From positions 682,001 to 746,000 of the forward strand of contig JBGAFV010000001.1 in NCBI GenBank assembly GCA_044227095.1: a DNA stretch of 64,000 nt, in the 5' to 3' direction. This stretch comes from JACMLD01 sp044227095. Its GTDB lineage: Bacteria; Bacteroidota; Bacteroidia; Chitinophagales; Chitinophagaceae. Below, piece after piece: positions 9,158-18,580 of this stretch; within the stretch, counting starts at the first letter, position 1, and every line of letters starts with the position of its first letter. Made by a program: the position numbers and the translations under genes. The notes below the pieces were generated by a model. The model had not been told where the DNA came from. It made no database searches and saw only the letters and a program-made list of their open reading frames with translations.

Positions 9158-9865
9158 GTGACAAATAAAATTACGTGCATGGTAGTCGATGATGATGTGG
9201 TGGACAGGATGACAGCACTCGCTTTTATTGAAGACTTTTCCTTTATGAAAGTGCTTGGTGAATATAGCTCACCTGTACAGGCATTAGCCGCAGCTGAAAA
9301 AAATATGCCTGATGTTTTATTTTTAGATATTGACATGCCTGGCATGAGCGGACTGGAGCTCCGTAAGCAATTACTACAAGTGCCTGCTTGTATTTTTATA
9401 ACTTCTTACCCAGATTATGCTGTGGAAGGTTTTGAAATGGCAGCGCTGGATTTTCTGCTTAAGCCATTTACCGATGAGAGGTTTGCCAAAACAATGGAAA
9501 GACTTCAGCAATATTTAGAGATACACAAAAAGGCTGGATTACTTGCCCATACCATCGGAGCTGATACTGTTTTCATAAAAGACGGGCATAGTCAGATAAA
9601 GCTACAACTGCACGAAATCATTTACCTGGAGGCACTAAAAAATTACACCCGTATCATAACAGCCGATAAAAAATATACTATACTTACCCCACTAGGTACA
9701 CTGATCCAGGAAAAGCCATTTAGTAGCTTTATTCGCATTCATCGCAGTTATGCTGTACAGAAGCATTTTATAAAAAAAATAAACACCAACGAGGTAGTGA
9801 TAAATGATATCGCATTACCCGTGGGAAGGATGTACAAAAACTCATTAAAAGGAATTAATGCATAG
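9158..9865 (+). CDS. LytTR-family response regulator (first pair)
   Basis: A 235-residue regulator. Residues 1-120 are a receiver with CMVVDDD, phospho-acceptor aspartate in FLDIDMPGMSG, and lysine in LLKP. Residues about 135-235 are a LytTR DNA-binding domain (KDGHSQIKL, YLEALKNYTRI, FIRIHRSYAV). The GTG start at 9158 is preferred because the first receiver strand ITCMVVDD would be lost with the next ATG. Four bases separate it from the downstream sensor kinase, so the two form one operon. The second RR/HK pair at 12.4-15.1 kb is clearly paralogous and in the opposite orientation. Confidence 0.93.
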   Translation: MTNKITCMVVDDDVVDRMTALAFIEDFSFMKVLGEYSSPVQALAAAEKNMPDVLFLDIDMPGMSGLELRKQLLQVPACIFITSYPDYAVEGFEMAALDFLLKPFTDERFAKTMERLQQYLEIHKKAGLLAHTIGADTVFIKDGHSQIKLQLHEIIYLEALKNYTRIITADKKYTILTPLGTLIQEKPFSSFIRIHRSYAVQKHFIKKINTNEVVINDIALPVGRMYKNSLKGINA

Positions 9866-9868
9866 CCT

Positions 9869-11887
9869 ATGAAGTATTTTTTTATGCTGTTCCTCTACAG
9901 CATTTCTTCGCAGGCATTTTCGCAAAAAAATGGCGAAGCGTTAATTGATTCATTAAAAAAAGAAATTCCAGCTACCAGTTCTGACAGCGGAAGAGTAAAA
10001 AATTACCTCAGAATTTCTGATGTGTACATTGACCTGGATTTAAACAAAGCAATTTCCTATGCAGATAGCGCGGCAAGATTGGCAGAGAAAATAAAATGGG
10101 ATGAAGGCATTGCAAAAAGCTGGGTAAACTACGGCAATGTGTACAATTTTACCGGGAATTATAATAAGGCACTGGAAAACATTAAACTTGCTTATCATTT
10201 TTACAAAACAAAAGGCGATAAAAAAAATACAGCTATTGCAGCCTATACATTTGGTGTAGCCAACGAAAGAATGGGGAATTATGTTAGTGCTGCTGAAAAA
10301 TACTTTGAAGCTTTGCATATTCTTGAAAAACTGCCTGGCGAAGACCGCCTCACCGGCAACAGCCTTTCTGCTATTGCTGTAATTAATTTTTTGCAAAGAG
10401 ACTATAACAAATCACTCGACTATAGTTTTAAAGCTTTAAAGAAACAACAGCAGGCTAAAAATAGTATGGGCATTGCAAACGAATATATTGCCATTGCCGA
10501 TACCTATAACGAACTAGCCGATTCGGCAAATGCCATAAAATATAATCTTCAGGCGTTGGAAATGCAGAAAAAGATGGATAATAAATTTGGCCAAGCCCTT
10601 ATTTATTTTCAATTAGGTAAATTGTATCACAACAATTATAACCTCGCACTAGATTACCATTTTAAAGCGGAAAAACTATTTACTGATTTAAGTGACCATT
10701 CAAACTTTGCTACATTTAACCGGGGGGAAATCGGCAAACTGTATTATATAATCGCTTCTCAGAATCCTGTTCGGGCAACACAGCTTGCAAAAAATAGCAT
10801 ACCGCAGGATAAAGCTACTTTATTGTTGCTAGCGGAAAAGTATTTGCAGAAAAGCGTAAGCGTAAGCAGAGAAACAGGAGATAAAGACAATGAGTCTGCA
10901 TTTTCTGCGAACCTTGCAGAATTGCAGGCTTTTAAAGGAGACTACAAAAATGCCTACCTGAATTATAGGATATTTCACCAGACCCAGGATTCCATTTACT
11001 CGCAACAGAATAAAAATAAAATTGCTGCACTTGAAAACCAGAAAGAAATTGACCTTAAAAATAAAACCATAGAGAACAAGGAATTGCAGTTAAGCAATCA
11101 GCAAAAGAAAATGTGGCTATTAATAACAGGGATTTCTTTTTTGATAATTATTGGGGGATTACTATACCGTCAGAATATTATTTCCAAAAAAACCAATACT
11201 GCATTACTGAAATTAAATGATGAGCTGGATGAAGCGAATAAAGTAAAAGCAAAATTCTTTGGGATCCTCAGTCACGACCTTCGCCGCCCTGTTGCCAATT
11301 TCATTAATTTTTTGCAACTGAAAAAGAAAAAGCCCCGCATGATGAATGAGCAGCAAATAGCGGAAAATGAAGATAATATAGCCGACTCAGCGAAAACTTT
11401 GCTGGACACAATGGAAGGTGTGTTGTTGTGGAGCAAAGGACAGATGGAATATTTTAAGCCAAACATATCTGCTATCCCAGTTAATGATTTGTTTGGGTAC
11501 CTGCAACGTTTTTTTGCAGGCACCGAAAATATTGATCTTATTTTTCCTGCTGACGGCAACATGGTTGTAAATACTGATGAAGATTATTTGCGTACAATTA
11601 TGCAAAACCTGACCGCCAATGCTATTAAAGCAGTACAAAACACACAGAATGCAGTGATAGAATGGAAAGCATGGGCAGAAAATAGCACTATATACTTTTC
11701 TCTTGCAGACAATGGCCCTGGCATTAACGAAGAGCAGTTGAAAGCTTTATATGATGAAACTGTAAGCAGTGGATCAAAATATGGCTTAGGATTTCACATC
11801 ATCCGTGACCTTGCAAAATCTATAGGGTGCACTATTAGAGTGCAGCTAAATGGTGAAGCTGGAACAATGTTTATACTAGGTTTATAA
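9869..11887 (+). CDS. TPR-containing sensor histidine kinase (first pair)
   Basis: A 672-residue kinase. Residues 1-19 are a signal peptide. Residues about 35-390 are tetratricopeptide repeats placed in the periplasm. A coiled coil leads to a membrane segment at about 415-434, then a cytoplasmic HisKA domain with the phospho-acceptor His469 in LSHDLRRPV. The HATPase domain has the N box (MQNLTANAIKA), G1 (DNGPGI) and G2 (GLGFHI). Periplasmic TPR input is common in Bacteroidota sensors, but pairing a HisKA kinase with a LytTR regulator is less usual, since LytTR partners are normally LytS-type kinases. Its operon partner is the regulator at 9158. Confidence 0.93.
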   Translation: MKYFFMLFLYSISSQAFSQKNGEALIDSLKKEIPATSSDSGRVKNYLRISDVYIDLDLNKAISYADSAARLAEKIKWDEGIAKSWVNYGNVYNFTGNYNKALENIKLAYHFYKTKGDKKNTAIAAYTFGVANERMGNYVSAAEKYFEALHILEKLPGEDRLTGNSLSAIAVINFLQRDYNKSLDYSFKALKKQQQAKNSMGIANEYIAIADTYNELADSANAIKYNLQALEMQKKMDNKFGQALIYFQLGKLYHNNYNLALDYHFKAEKLFTDLSDHSNFATFNRGEIGKLYYIIASQNPVRATQLAKNSIPQDKATLLLLAEKYLQKSVSVSRETGDKDNESAFSANLAELQAFKGDYKNAYLNYRIFHQTQDSIYSQQNKNKIAALENQKEIDLKNKTIENKELQLSNQQKKMWLLITGISFLIIIGGLLYRQNIISKKTNTALLKLNDELDEANKVKAKFFGILSHDLRRPVANFINFLQLKKKKPRMMNEQQIAENEDNIADSAKTLLDTMEGVLLWSKGQMEYFKPNISAIPVNDLFGYLQRFFAGTENIDLIFPADGNMVVNTDEDYLRTIMQNLTANAIKAVQNTQNAVIEWKAWAENSTIYFSLADNGPGINEEQLKALYDETVSSGSKYGLGFHIIRDLAKSIGCTIRVQLNGEAGTMFILGL

Positions 11888-12363
11888 AACCTATAATCGT
11901 TCAGATGTTTCAATGAGTGTGACAAAACCATTAATATTTCTGTCAATTATAGGCTTCCCATTTACAAATAATTCTCTTGGCAGTTGGTAAAAATATATCC
12001 ACCAACTAATTGATGTTACTATTTATTTTTTGAGTTTGTTGAATGGCCTACCTTTTTTATTCTTGTTCATTTGCACAAAAGAAAACTCTTTTTTAAACGG
12101 GTTGAGTAGAGACTGAACACCAACACCTACCAGGCAAGGGTTTGAATGGTACTGTACTAGGAAAGCAACAACACAACAGAATACTTTCACCCAGACCACG
12201 AAATACTCCGAGACATTGACAGAAGACTTTATGATAAAATAATTGTGTATATGCAACCACTTTCGAAGACCACCTGCAAGAGCAAAACTAACCGGTGGCC
12301 AAAAGTCGCTCTCGGTTATACTGGAAACATTGGCAGCAATTTTTTGTCTTGTGAATGGCGTTT
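11888..12363. other. Intergenic stretch between two converging kinase genes
   Basis: About 475 bp with no supported gene. A 77-codon minus-strand frame at 12023-12256 lacks any recognisable feature. Both flanking kinases end into this stretch, so terminators are expected, but I could not identify a clear GC-rich hairpin. Confidence 0.4.
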
Positions 12364-14394
12364 CTATGCTGATGGATGATTAAAGGAAAGTGTAAATGTC
12401 GTTCCTTTTGAAGGAACTGAATCACATTCAATATTACAGTGAATGGTTTTGGCAAGCTCTCTTACCATGTATAAGCCAAATCCATATTTTTTGTTTGCCA
12501 CAGGCTCATTTGAATAAAAGGCATTCAAATCGCCTTGTTTCATTCCGGGACCATTGTCACTAATTGACAAATGAACCGTTTGTTCTTTTTTCACTACATC
12601 CCAGGTAATACAGGCACTGGGTGTAATGTTAAGGGCTTTGATAGCATTGGCAGTAAGGTTTTGCATAATGGTGCGCAGGTAACTTTCATCAGTATATATT
12701 TCTATATTTCCCGGATCTGTGACAACGAGCTTTACATTTTCTACACTTGCAAAGAAATCAGTAATGAAAGTAAATAGATCTTTTACAGACACATTCGTTA
12801 TAACAGGTTTAAAGCTTTCCATTTGCCCTTTACTCCATAGTAACATCGCTTCCATATTTCCTATTAATGCTTCTGTAGCCTGAGTAATTTTCTGTCTTCC
12901 AGCAATTGCTTCTTCTGCATTCATTATACCTGGCTCTTCTTTTTGTAACCTAAGAAAGCTCATCAGATTAGCAACCGGTGCTCGCAGATCATGACTTAAA
13001 ATGGCAAAGAACCTTGCTTTAAGCTTGTTAGCTTCATCTAATTGATTGTTTAGTGCTAATAAAGAAACATTAGTTCGCTTTCTAAGTAAGCTTTGCCTGT
13101 AAAACAACGTCCCTATAACAGCAAATAGCAACAAAGCGACGATGAAAAAAATGCGTTGCCTACGTTGGTTGGCAATAGTAAGTTGGTTAATGGTAATCTC
13201 TTGGTTTTTTTTATCAATTTCCAATTGACTGATTGCTCCAGCTATTTTGTTTTTATTTTCCTGAGAAAATAACGAGTCTTTTATGTCCTGGTAATGAATT
13301 ACATTCAGGTAAGCATCTTTATAATTTCCCGTCATTGCTAATACTTCTGCGAGGCTGTGTTGAAATTCCAACTCAGCCACTTTGTTTCCGGCTATCTTAT
13401 TATTTTTTACCGCTTCTGATAAAAAATACCGAGCCCGCTCTAACAACAGCACAGATTGATCTGTTGGCTGTTTTGCAATTCCAGCAGGAACCATTGCACG
13501 CTTAGCCAGCTGTAAATAATAATTGCCGATAAACCCCGTATTATTAATGGCGTCTTCGAATGCAGGACCCGTGGAATCCCATATTTTTTTAGAAGCCAAT
13601 CCATATTGCAAAGCGCTATCGTAATCTTGCTGGCCTGCATAATATTGCGCCAGGGCATTAAGCGTGCTGGCTTCGCTCATTAGGTTATCATTTTTACGGC
13701 AAACCCTGAGGGCTTCCTGGTAATAATTAAAGGCAGAATCATACTGCTTCATTTCCCGGAAAGCATTGGCAATTGCTTTCAATGCACTTTGTTTTAACTC
13801 TGTGTGTTTCCCTTTTTCGTAAGCATCAAGCGATTGACGGGCAAAAGCCAGAGACTTTTTATAATCTTTTTCATTGAAGTAAACCAACGACAGGTTCTCG
13901 CAAGCTAACCCTATTGAATAGGTGTTTTTTGATGCCAGCCCAAGTTTTAAGGTGGCCGTAAAATAATCCGCAGCCAATACAAAATCGCTTTTAGCATTGG
14001 CAATACCGCCAAGATTATTATAATTGACCGCCATGTTTACCGTATCATTTAAAGCAATGGAAATGTTTTGTGCCTGTTGATACCTGAAAAGACAGGAGTC
14101 CAATAATCCCATACTTGAAAAAATGTTTCCGTAACAAACATGAAATGCACTTATACCCTTCATCCATTTCATTTTTTGAGCTAATTGCATTCCGCTGGAT
14201 GCATACAAAAAAGCGCTGTCTGTATTCACATCCACGTAATAGGTCGCTACGCGGTTATATATCCTTGCTTTAACGGTATCGTTAGCTGCGGATGGAAACG
14301 CATGAAACAGTGAATCTATCAACAAACGTCCTTGCTTTTGTGAGTGTGCAATCAAGGACACTAGCAATAAAACGAAGACAAAATTGAATCGCAT
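12364..14394 (-). CDS. TPR-containing sensor histidine kinase (second pair)
   Basis: A 676-residue paralogue of the kinase at 9869 with the same architecture: signal peptide (1-18), TPR array (about 35-390), one membrane segment near residue 420 (IFFIVALLLFAVIGTLF), HisKA with LSHDLRAPV, and an HATPase with MQNLTANAIKAL, DNGPGM and GFGLYM. The conserved segments match the first kinase closely, while the TPR sensor part is much more diverged, which suggests different input signals. The gene follows its LytTR regulator by 9 bp on the minus strand and faces the first kinase tail to tail. Confidence 0.93.
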   Translation of the reverse strand: MRFNFVFVLLLVSLIAHSQKQGRLLIDSLFHAFPSAANDTVKARIYNRVATYYVDVNTDSAFLYASSGMQLAQKMKWMKGISAFHVCYGNIFSSMGLLDSCLFRYQQAQNISIALNDTVNMAVNYNNLGGIANAKSDFVLAADYFTATLKLGLASKNTYSIGLACENLSLVYFNEKDYKKSLAFARQSLDAYEKGKHTELKQSALKAIANAFREMKQYDSAFNYYQEALRVCRKNDNLMSEASTLNALAQYYAGQQDYDSALQYGLASKKIWDSTGPAFEDAINNTGFIGNYYLQLAKRAMVPAGIAKQPTDQSVLLLERARYFLSEAVKNNKIAGNKVAELEFQHSLAEVLAMTGNYKDAYLNVIHYQDIKDSLFSQENKNKIAGAISQLEIDKKNQEITINQLTIANQRRQRIFFIVALLLFAVIGTLFYRQSLLRKRTNVSLLALNNQLDEANKLKARFFAILSHDLRAPVANLMSFLRLQKEEPGIMNAEEAIAGRQKITQATEALIGNMEAMLLWSKGQMESFKPVITNVSVKDLFTFITDFFASVENVKLVVTDPGNIEIYTDESYLRTIMQNLTANAIKALNITPSACITWDVVKKEQTVHLSISDNGPGMKQGDLNAFYSNEPVANKKYGFGLYMVRELAKTIHCNIECDSVPSKGTTFTLSFNHPSA

Positions 14395-14403
14395 GATAAG
14401 GTT

Positions 14404-15141
14404 CTATGGGGTTAGAAAATTCAAGGATTCTTTATAAATGCCGCCCAGGGGAAGAGCTATATCATTTATAAATACCTCTTTGGCGGTAATCTTTGTGATA
14501 TAGTTTTTGGGGACAGCATAACTCCGGTGAATACGTACAAACTTGGCAAACGTCTTTTGCTCCAATAAGCCTGTTAAGGTAGATAGAACGCAATACTTCC
14601 TTGTGGCCGTTATAATACCCGTATAGTCTTTCAGCGCTTCAAGGTATAGTATTTCATGTAGCAAAATCTTCACCTGGGTATGCCCCTCTTTAATAAAAAC
14701 CGCATCGCCTCCCAGGGTATAATCCAATAACCTGGCTTTATGATGAATAAGAAGATATTGCTCCAGCCTTTGCATTGCCGTATCAAACCGGCTTGCAGAA
14801 AGAGGCTTTACCAAAAAATCAAGCGCCGCCTTTTCGAAGCTTTCCATCGCATAGTCGGGATAAGCGGTAATAAAAATGCAAGCCTGGACGGCTAGCAATT
14901 GTTCCCGAAGCTCAAGCCCGCTAATATCTTCCATGTCTATATCCAGCAATAAAACATCCGGAAGCTGAAGTCGGGCTGCTTGCAATGCTGCCATACCCGA
15001 ATCATATACTCCCGTTATCCGCAGAAAGGGATAACGACGGCAAAATGACAGCGTATCTAACCTGTCTATCTGATCATCATCCACAATAAAACAGTTATAA
15101 ACACGCCGGGTATTTTCCGGGTGCAGATCACTTGGCGGCAT
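14404..15141 (-). CDS. LytTR-family response regulator (second pair)
   Basis: A 245-residue paralogue of the regulator at 9158. The receiver has CFIVDDDQIDR, phospho-acceptor Asp in LLLDIDMEDISG, and VKPL. The C-terminal LytTR domain has YLEALKDYTGI and FVRIHRSYAV. The ATG at 15141 is preferred over a TTG at 15150, because a -7 box at 15148-15155 overlaps that TTG. With this start the transcript would begin at or next to the ATG. The kinase gene follows by 9 bp. Confidence 0.92.
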   Translation of the reverse strand: MPPSDLHPENTRRVYNCFIVDDDQIDRLDTLSFCRRYPFLRITGVYDSGMAALQAARLQLPDVLLLDIDMEDISGLELREQLLAVQACIFITAYPDYAMESFEKAALDFLVKPLSASRFDTAMQRLEQYLLIHHKARLLDYTLGGDAVFIKEGHTQVKILLHEILYLEALKDYTGIITATRKYCVLSTLTGLLEQKTFAKFVRIHRSYAVPKNYITKITAKEVFINDIALPLGGIYKESLNFLTP

Positions 15142-15147
15142 ATATAA

Positions 15148-15155
15148 CAAATGTA
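15148..15155 (-). promoter_or_regulatory. -7 promoter box (TACATTTG) for a leaderless regulator mRNA
   Basis: On the minus strand TACATTTG matches TAnnTTTG and ends six bases before the ATG at 15141. Transcription would start at or very near the start codon, giving a leaderless or nearly leaderless mRNA. Confidence 0.5.
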
Positions 15156-15262
15156 GTGATTTTGGCTACACCCCAATTTTCGCCGATTTAAAAAGCGTTT
15201 TGTCGGTTTAGCATTTGCCCTGGCTTTTGGTGTGCGTAGGTTTGTCCTACATACAAAAAGCT

Positions 15263-15928
15263 ATGAAACAGAAAATCCTGTCGGCATTAATACTTATTTC
15301 CCTGGTAGCCTGTAAAAAGGAAAGCAACGTGGATCCATTACAAGCCTTAACAGAAAAGAATACCTCAGCCCTTAGAAATACGGAATGGTATGGCTTGTAC
15401 CTTAATAAGGGCGAAAATGGCTACGGTAATAACTCCGGATACAGGGGATATGCCATCGCCTTCAGTACAGATTCAACTTTCACCTTTTACAGCGCTGGTT
15501 TTACACTAAAAGGGTATTGGTCAGTAAATGGCGACACGGCACGCTTCAGGTTTGCAACAGGCGCCCAAAACAAATGGTCTGCCCTATTGCAAGGAGATTC
15601 AGTTTTTACAAAAATCATCCAGCCTTTGCCAGATAATTTTTCATTTGACAGAACCTTTAAGAAAATACCTAATCCGCCTGCTGATGTAATAGGACACATA
15701 TGGAAAGAGAACACAATGGCAGCCAATCCCTACCAATTAGTTTTTTTAGACAATGCCGCCGGTGTTGGGTATCCCCGTCCTGTTCCAATTGACTACAACA
15801 AGCCTCCTGTAAAGAATAAAATATTCAACACAACCGACAAAATCAATTTCTCATTTTTACTGATAGTTGATGGTAAAACAGCCTGGACTTTCGATCAGAC
15901 GGCTTATAATTTTCAGTATAATTATTAA
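15263..15928 (+). CDS. Small lipoprotein of unknown function
   Basis: A 221-residue protein. The ATG at 15263 is chosen because it begins a textbook lipoprotein signal (MKQKILSALILISLVACKK, lipobox LVAC); an upstream frame-compatible start lacks that shape. The mature part is beta-rich with aromatic residues and a WYGLYLNKGENGYG segment, resembling lipocalin-like small extracytoplasmic domains, but no family is certain. It is the first of four consecutive plus-strand lipoprotein genes. Confidence 0.75.
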   Translation: MKQKILSALILISLVACKKESNVDPLQALTEKNTSALRNTEWYGLYLNKGENGYGNNSGYRGYAIAFSTDSTFTFYSAGFTLKGYWSVNGDTARFRFATGAQNKWSALLQGDSVFTKIIQPLPDNFSFDRTFKKIPNPPADVIGHIWKENTMAANPYQLVFLDNAAGVGYPRPVPIDYNKPPVKNKIFNTTDKINFSFLLIVDGKTAWTFDQTAYNFQYNY

Positions 15929-15991
15929 CCCTACCCAAATGGGGCTGACCAACGGTTCTGTATTATATTATTTCACGATAAAAAACCAATT

Positions 15992-16426
15992 ATGAACCCG
16001 GAAAGCATTGACCGCTATATTGGAAAACTCCGAACTATGTGCCTACCTCAGATTCTACGTGCATTACTAATTGCTATCGTAGCATGTACAATATTTTCAT
16101 GCGGAAAAAAAAGCGACTCAGAGAACGAAGTCCCTTGTTATAACCCCTCCAAAGTAAACAGCGCATACACTAAAGTAAAAGATTTTGTCAAAAATAATGA
16201 AGCGGCATACATGAATGGCACATTGGATAATGGTAAAATAGGATTATATATTGCCATGATGGCAACTGAAGTGCGGATGGAATACTATATCAATACTATT
16301 ACATTAGGTAAGGGCACAACCATTACATCTCCAGATGGTACAAAGGTTACAATAGACGACGAGTTGGTAAGAAATTACAAAGAGGCATTGTGCAATGAAT
16401 CTGATGATGTAAATAAAAAGCTATAA
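15992..16426 (+). CDS. Small putative lipoprotein
   Basis: A 144-residue protein with a hydrophobic segment ending in a lipobox-like IFSC followed by GKKSDSEN. The start is uncertain: an ATG at 16037 would give a more normal-length leader (129 residues). The mature domain is helical with no recognised family. It sits 63 bp after the previous lipoprotein and 23 bp before the next, so it is probably co-transcribed. Confidence 0.6.
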   Translation: MNPESIDRYIGKLRTMCLPQILRALLIAIVACTIFSCGKKSDSENEVPCYNPSKVNSAYTKVKDFVKNNEAAYMNGTLDNGKIGLYIAMMATEVRMEYYINTITLGKGTTITSPDGTKVTIDDELVRNYKEALCNESDDVNKKL

Positions 16427-16449
16427 AATATTTTTCTCAAACAAAATAT

Positions 16450-17334
16450 ATGAAAACAATTATTGGAGCATTATTAATTCTTTCAATTATACAGTTCTCT
16501 TGCAAGAAAAACAATCCGCTTCCTCCTACACCGCCACCTGGAACGAGTACCTGTCAGTTGGTGAAATGGACTGCTACGGAAGCCGCCAATCCTTATTTTT
16601 TTGAATATGCTGGCAATGGCAATCTCATCAAAGCAAGGATATACAAAAACGGCACCACTCAACCCCCGTCTACTACTCAATTTGAATATGATGCTAATAA
16701 CAGGCTTACTCGTAGTTATGACAGTGCTACGATGGCAGCCGACAATCAATATACCACTATAACTTCCTATTCTAATTATAACGCAGCAGGCTATCCGCAA
16801 CATTCAGTTGAAAGAACAAAAGCCCACAGGGATTATGAAACCGACTATGTGTATAATGGCAAAGGCAACGTCATCCAAGCCATTATCCAAACTTATGATA
16901 TCAATGATGCTTTGTACAGCAAAGACACAGTGGATTATCTTTATGACGCCGGCGAAAATTTTATTAAAGGATCTGCACGCACTAAACTAAACGGCACCAG
17001 AGCAGTTTATACAGCCATTGAAATAGAGGGCTACGACACACGCACCAATTTTTATAAAAGCCTGGGCACAGTCTTCAATCTGCACCGCATTGCTAACAGC
17101 GATGCATTTACCGCTGCGGGGTATTTTGAGTATTATTTATACATGCCTTCAGCCAATAATCCGCTGAAAGTCTTTCTGCACAATCAGGGACCAAACGACA
17201 AAGGAGACTACCTCACTTATACTTATGAATATGACGCAAATACCAACCTGCCCTCAAAAATAAGTTTCACCAATACCAGCGGCGGCATAACCCGGGGGCC
17301 TTCACTGGCTAATGCAAATTTTAATTGTAAATAG
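16450..17334 (+). CDS. Lipoprotein with YD/RHS-like strands
   Basis: A 294-residue protein. The leader ends at the lipobox IQFSC, followed by a Pro-rich linker (LPPTPPPG). The body has repeated YEYDAN / FEYDANNRL / DYVYNGKGN strands, the signature spacing of YD/RHS-like repeats. Similar short lipoproteins are common in Bacteroidota and are probably periplasmic or surface proteins of unknown role. It is not a full RHS toxin: it is too short and has no toxin tail. Confidence 0.75.
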   Translation: MKTIIGALLILSIIQFSCKKNNPLPPTPPPGTSTCQLVKWTATEAANPYFFEYAGNGNLIKARIYKNGTTQPPSTTQFEYDANNRLTRSYDSATMAADNQYTTITSYSNYNAAGYPQHSVERTKAHRDYETDYVYNGKGNVIQAIIQTYDINDALYSKDTVDYLYDAGENFIKGSARTKLNGTRAVYTAIEIEGYDTRTNFYKSLGTVFNLHRIANSDAFTAAGYFEYYLYMPSANNPLKVFLHNQGPNDKGDYLTYTYEYDANTNLPSKISFTNTSGGITRGPSLANANFNCK

Positions 17335-17342
17335 AAAATAGT

Positions 17343-17828
17343 ATGAAACCAATTTGTATTGTTGCTGCTTTTTTAATTTCGTTTTGCAGTTGCCAAAAAA
17401 CGGAAACCGGAGCGCCTGACAATAAATTCTCAGGCAACTTAGTCAGTTCGGGTGCTGTAAATTTTAAAGGGTTGTGTACCTGGAGCGCTGAATACATTAA
17501 CACCGTATTTGACATTAAACTAGGCAATAGCAATCAGAACGTTTTATCAGCGAATGTTGCTACTACCATGAAAGAGAAAGTGGTGACCGGCAGTTGTATA
17601 CCCTCTGCACAGCAAAGCCAGCATTCCTATACGCTGTCTACATCTTCAATAAGCGGGAACAGCTTGCTTATCTATTTTAGGCAGGATGAGAGCAGCTTTC
17701 CTCAAAATATCGCATTATTTACCGGAACAATTACTTCTACAGGTATAAGTGGCATCTTGACTTTTTACAGGAAAAGCGATGGCATATTCTGCAAAGTTGA
17801 AATGCCTTTTCAACTGTCGAAAGCCTGA
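17343..17828 (+). CDS. Small lipoprotein of unknown function
   Basis: A 161-residue protein with a leader ending at the lipobox SFCSC, followed by QKTETG. The mature part is beta-rich with Cys residues that could form a disulfide. It lies 8 bp after the YD-repeat lipoprotein and closes the four-gene lipoprotein run. Confidence 0.7.
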   Translation: MKPICIVAAFLISFCSCQKTETGAPDNKFSGNLVSSGAVNFKGLCTWSAEYINTVFDIKLGNSNQNVLSANVATTMKEKVVTGSCIPSAQQSQHSYTLSTSSISGNSLLIYFRQDESSFPQNIALFTGTITSTGISGILTFYRKSDGIFCKVEMPFQLSKA

Positions 17829-18532
17829 TAGAAGTTTTTTTCGAAGACTCTGATTAAACAAGTCCATTCCGTTAGAAGAAATCTGACGCCATACAAACTT
17901 TCTAGCGATTAAATTAATGAGAATATGTAATATTTTTATTAAAACTGCCATCGCTTATTTGCACAACCTTAACTCCGTAGCAGTCATGAAAATAATACTA
18001 AACCTTGTTACGCAAATATCTCTTCCTGAAGTTATGTTTAGCTCTATTATGGTTTTGTTATTATCATATCAACTGTTGCCCGACTAGAATACTTGTGGCT
18101 GTGTTTGGCTGCACTTTACGTCACCTGCGCCATCCTCGTAGGTATATTAGGAGTCTATAAAGGATTAATTGCGGACCTATTCATAAATATTAAGGAGGCT
18201 TTGAATTTTATTGAAAACTGTGTTGTACTATGTCTTGACACTAGCATTTGTAACGCCGCCCTATCTTACCTAATGACACAGATCATCTTATCTAACGCCC
18301 CAATCCTAAACCCTCATAATTTTTTTGTCAGGCAAATGTCCATTTTCTTTGACTTTTGCCCGCATTGTAACTGTTTTATTGCTGTTTTTCGAAGGCAAGC
18401 GTAATTGCCTTGGATATTGTTCTATTATTCCTCCTTTTAGACTAAAACTCATCTGGTGAAGTTTCGTAAAGGTTTACTCTTACCCGCTTTGTGGTATTTT
18501 AAAATCTTTGGAATAACATAAATTACCGCTGT
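17829..18532. other. Intergenic stretch without a supported gene
   Basis: About 700 bp. A 103-codon plus-strand frame at 18093-18404 has a Cys-rich, random-looking composition and no recognisable start region or domain, so it was not called. No strong terminator or repeat was found. Confidence 0.4.
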
Positions 18533-18544
18533 ATTTACGTAAAT
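18533..18544. promoter_or_regulatory. 12-bp palindrome ATTTACGTAAAT upstream of araC-type gene
   Basis: A perfect dyad located 36 bp upstream of the AraC-family start codon. It could be an operator for autoregulation or another factor; there is no second copy to support it. Confidence 0.3.
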
Positions 18545-18580
18545 CGTTGTACGTTGCTAACATAATAGGCTCATTTGAGT

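Noticed and set aside
12023..12256. 77-codon minus-strand frame between the converging kinases
   Set aside because: Composition looks random and no motif or plausible promoter was seen.
16450..17334. RHS toxin
   Set aside because: Only a short YD-like lipoprotein; no core shell or toxin tail.
18093..18404. 103-codon plus-strand frame before the AraC gene
   Set aside because: Cys-rich random-looking translation and no family resemblance.
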